Shown: positions 63,231 through 64,000 of the stretch, in pieces | How the letters are laid out: each line of letters begins with the position of its first letter | How positions within the stretch are numbered: position 1 is the first letter of the stretch | Source of the DNA: Pseudoalteromonas piratica | Lineage (GTDB): Bacteria; Pseudomonadota; Gammaproteobacteria; Enterobacterales; Alteromonadaceae | NCBI RefSeq assembly: GCF_000788395.1 | Contig: NZ_CP009888.1 | Coordinates: 2,500,001 to 2,564,000, forward strand | Direction of reading: 5' to 3' | Length of the DNA: 64,000 nucleotides | Program-made: the position numbers and the translations under genes | The notes under the pieces: generated by a model | What the model was told of the DNA's origin: nothing | What the model saw: the letters and a program-made list of their open reading frames with translations, nothing else | Database searches by the model: none

Positions 63231-64000
63231 TTATAATGCACGCACTAAGCCTTGGGTATTTTTACGCAACGTTTTCGCCACTAAACCATAGCCTAGCAAA
63301 GCAACAAAAATCGCACCAACCACAGGTCCATATACCCACATAGCTGGGTGAAGATTACCAAGCTGTTCAAACATACGATATTGCACTATAAGAAGCGCTA
63401 CATCACTGAAAAGTGCTGCTGCAATACCTGCAAATAAGCCAAGCAATACAAATTCATAAAGCACTGCATTTTTAATTAGCGTTGCTTTTGCACCCAGCGT
63501 ACGAAGTATCACCACTTCTTGCATACGATCATGAAGGCTCGCTTGCACTTGCGACACCAACACCAATGCACCACATATCACGACAATAACCAGCACAAAG
63601 CTAATTGCTGTTGCAACCTGATCAATGGTAGATCGCACTTGTTTAATCATTGAGTCCACATCTATGATACTAACGCTTGGATGATTGCGAACTAGTTGTT
63701 GCAGTGCACGTTTAGATTCGGTCGGTGTGCTCACCGCGGAAATATAAGTAGCTGGAAACTGAGACAGCACTTTAGGGCTTAAAATAATAAAGAAATTTGG
63801 CTGCATGGTAGACCAGTTAACTTCTCGTAAGCTGGTGATTTTGGCACTAAAACGTTGTGAACCAATTAAAAATTCGAGCTCATCGCCAATATCAACACCC
63901 AAACGCTCAGCCATTGACTCTTCCATAGAGAGCTCATTTTCTTCTGGGTTCAGCCACTCGCCTTTAACAATGGTATTGTGATTTGGCAAAGTATCACGCC
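63231..64000 (-). CDS. FtsX-like ABC permease (YbbP type), C-terminal part
   Basis: The frame is open past the window edge, so this is the C-terminal 256 or so residues of a larger permease. The FtsX core is visible: ATAISFVLVIVVICGALVLVSQVQASLHDRMQEVVILRTLGAK, with the EVVILRTLGA coupling motif, and three later spans ending KTLRKN. A MacB-type periplasmic domain lies N-terminal to it. It belongs to type VII ABC permeases, possibly the YbbP partner of a YbbA ATPase, outside the window. Confidence 0.88.
   Translation of the reverse strand, partial: RDTLPNHNTIVKGEWLNPEENELSMEESMAERLGVDIGDELEFLIGSQRFSAKITSLREVNWSTMQPNFFIILSPKVLSQFPATYISAVSTPTESKRALQQLVRNHPSVSIIDVDSMIKQVRSTIDQVATAISFVLVIVVICGALVLVSQVQASLHDRMQEVVILRTLGAKATLIKNAVLYEFVLLGLFAGIAAALFSDVALLIVQYRMFEQLGNLHPAMWVYGPVVGAIFVALLGYGLVAKTLRKNTQGLVRAL

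Noticed and set aside
1..64000. CRISPR arrays, rRNA or tRNA genes
   Set aside because: No regularly spaced repeats, no rRNA segments and no cloverleaf-like sequence with a CCA end were seen, including at the island edges.

Overview
The window is a chromosomal segment of a gammaproteobacterium, most probably a marine Alteromonadales of the Pseudoalteromonas type. This rests on AT-rich DNA, recognisable core genes (sbcB, rof, ldhA, lysC with a lysine riboswitch, nhaD, pyrC, metR), an M9 collagenase-like lipoprotein, and a lone integron-type cassette. The genus is an inference; no rRNA or other marker is present.

Layout. 1-5848 is core: a CBS-domain tail, a CheY-like regulator, a 2OG-Fe(II) oxygenase, a zincin-like lipoprotein, sbcB overlapping rof, and the C-terminal part of a 3-hydroxyisobutyrate-dehydrogenase-family gene. 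5849-37707 is a 31.9-kb genomic island inserted inside that dehydrogenase gene. 37708-64000 is core again: the N-terminal part of the broken gene, ldhA, an NSS transporter, a phosphopantetheinyl transferase, lysC with its riboswitch, nhaD, a MukBEF-like condensin operon (mksF-mksE-mksB), a YhhN protein and a DUF2235 hydrolase. It continues with a 1.4-kb non-core patch (about 150-bp inverted repeats around a single integron-type cassette), an MFS transporter, pyrC, an M9 peptidase lipoprotein, a GAF-GGDEF-EAL protein, metR, an AI-2E family permease, a YfcH-like epimerase and an FtsX-type permease that runs off the end.

The island. Its ends are defined to the base: a 13-bp perfect inverted repeat sits at both edges, each next to a 6-bp host sequence (AGCCCC on the left, TGCCCC on the right). 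Removing the element rejoins the host gene in frame. One end carries a divergent AT-hook protein and an operon of three large tyrosine-recombinase-like proteins plus a small helical protein, like GInt or strand-biased integrative elements. The other end carries a complete, diverged copy of the gene the island has broken, with its target motif recoded. The element therefore appears to bring a spare for the gene it destroys.

The island cargo is anti-phage. From 26376 down to 7239 the genes run the same way with gaps of 2 to 79 bp or small overlaps: a WYL regulator of the BrxR/CapW type, hsdM, hsdS, two DUF262 (GmrS/GmrSD-like) genes, hsdR, then a complete type I Zorya system (zorA, zorB, zorC, zorD). 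A second cluster reads the other way (26822-29933): a winged-helix/coiled-coil protein, an SF2 helicase, an unrecognised 203-aa protein and an Xre/MbcA/ParS-like antitoxin without a visible toxin. A small Xre repressor gene lies between the two clusters. The helicase cluster is the best candidate for an undescribed system; the merged RM/DUF262/Zorya operon and the self-complementing insertion are the most striking arrangements.
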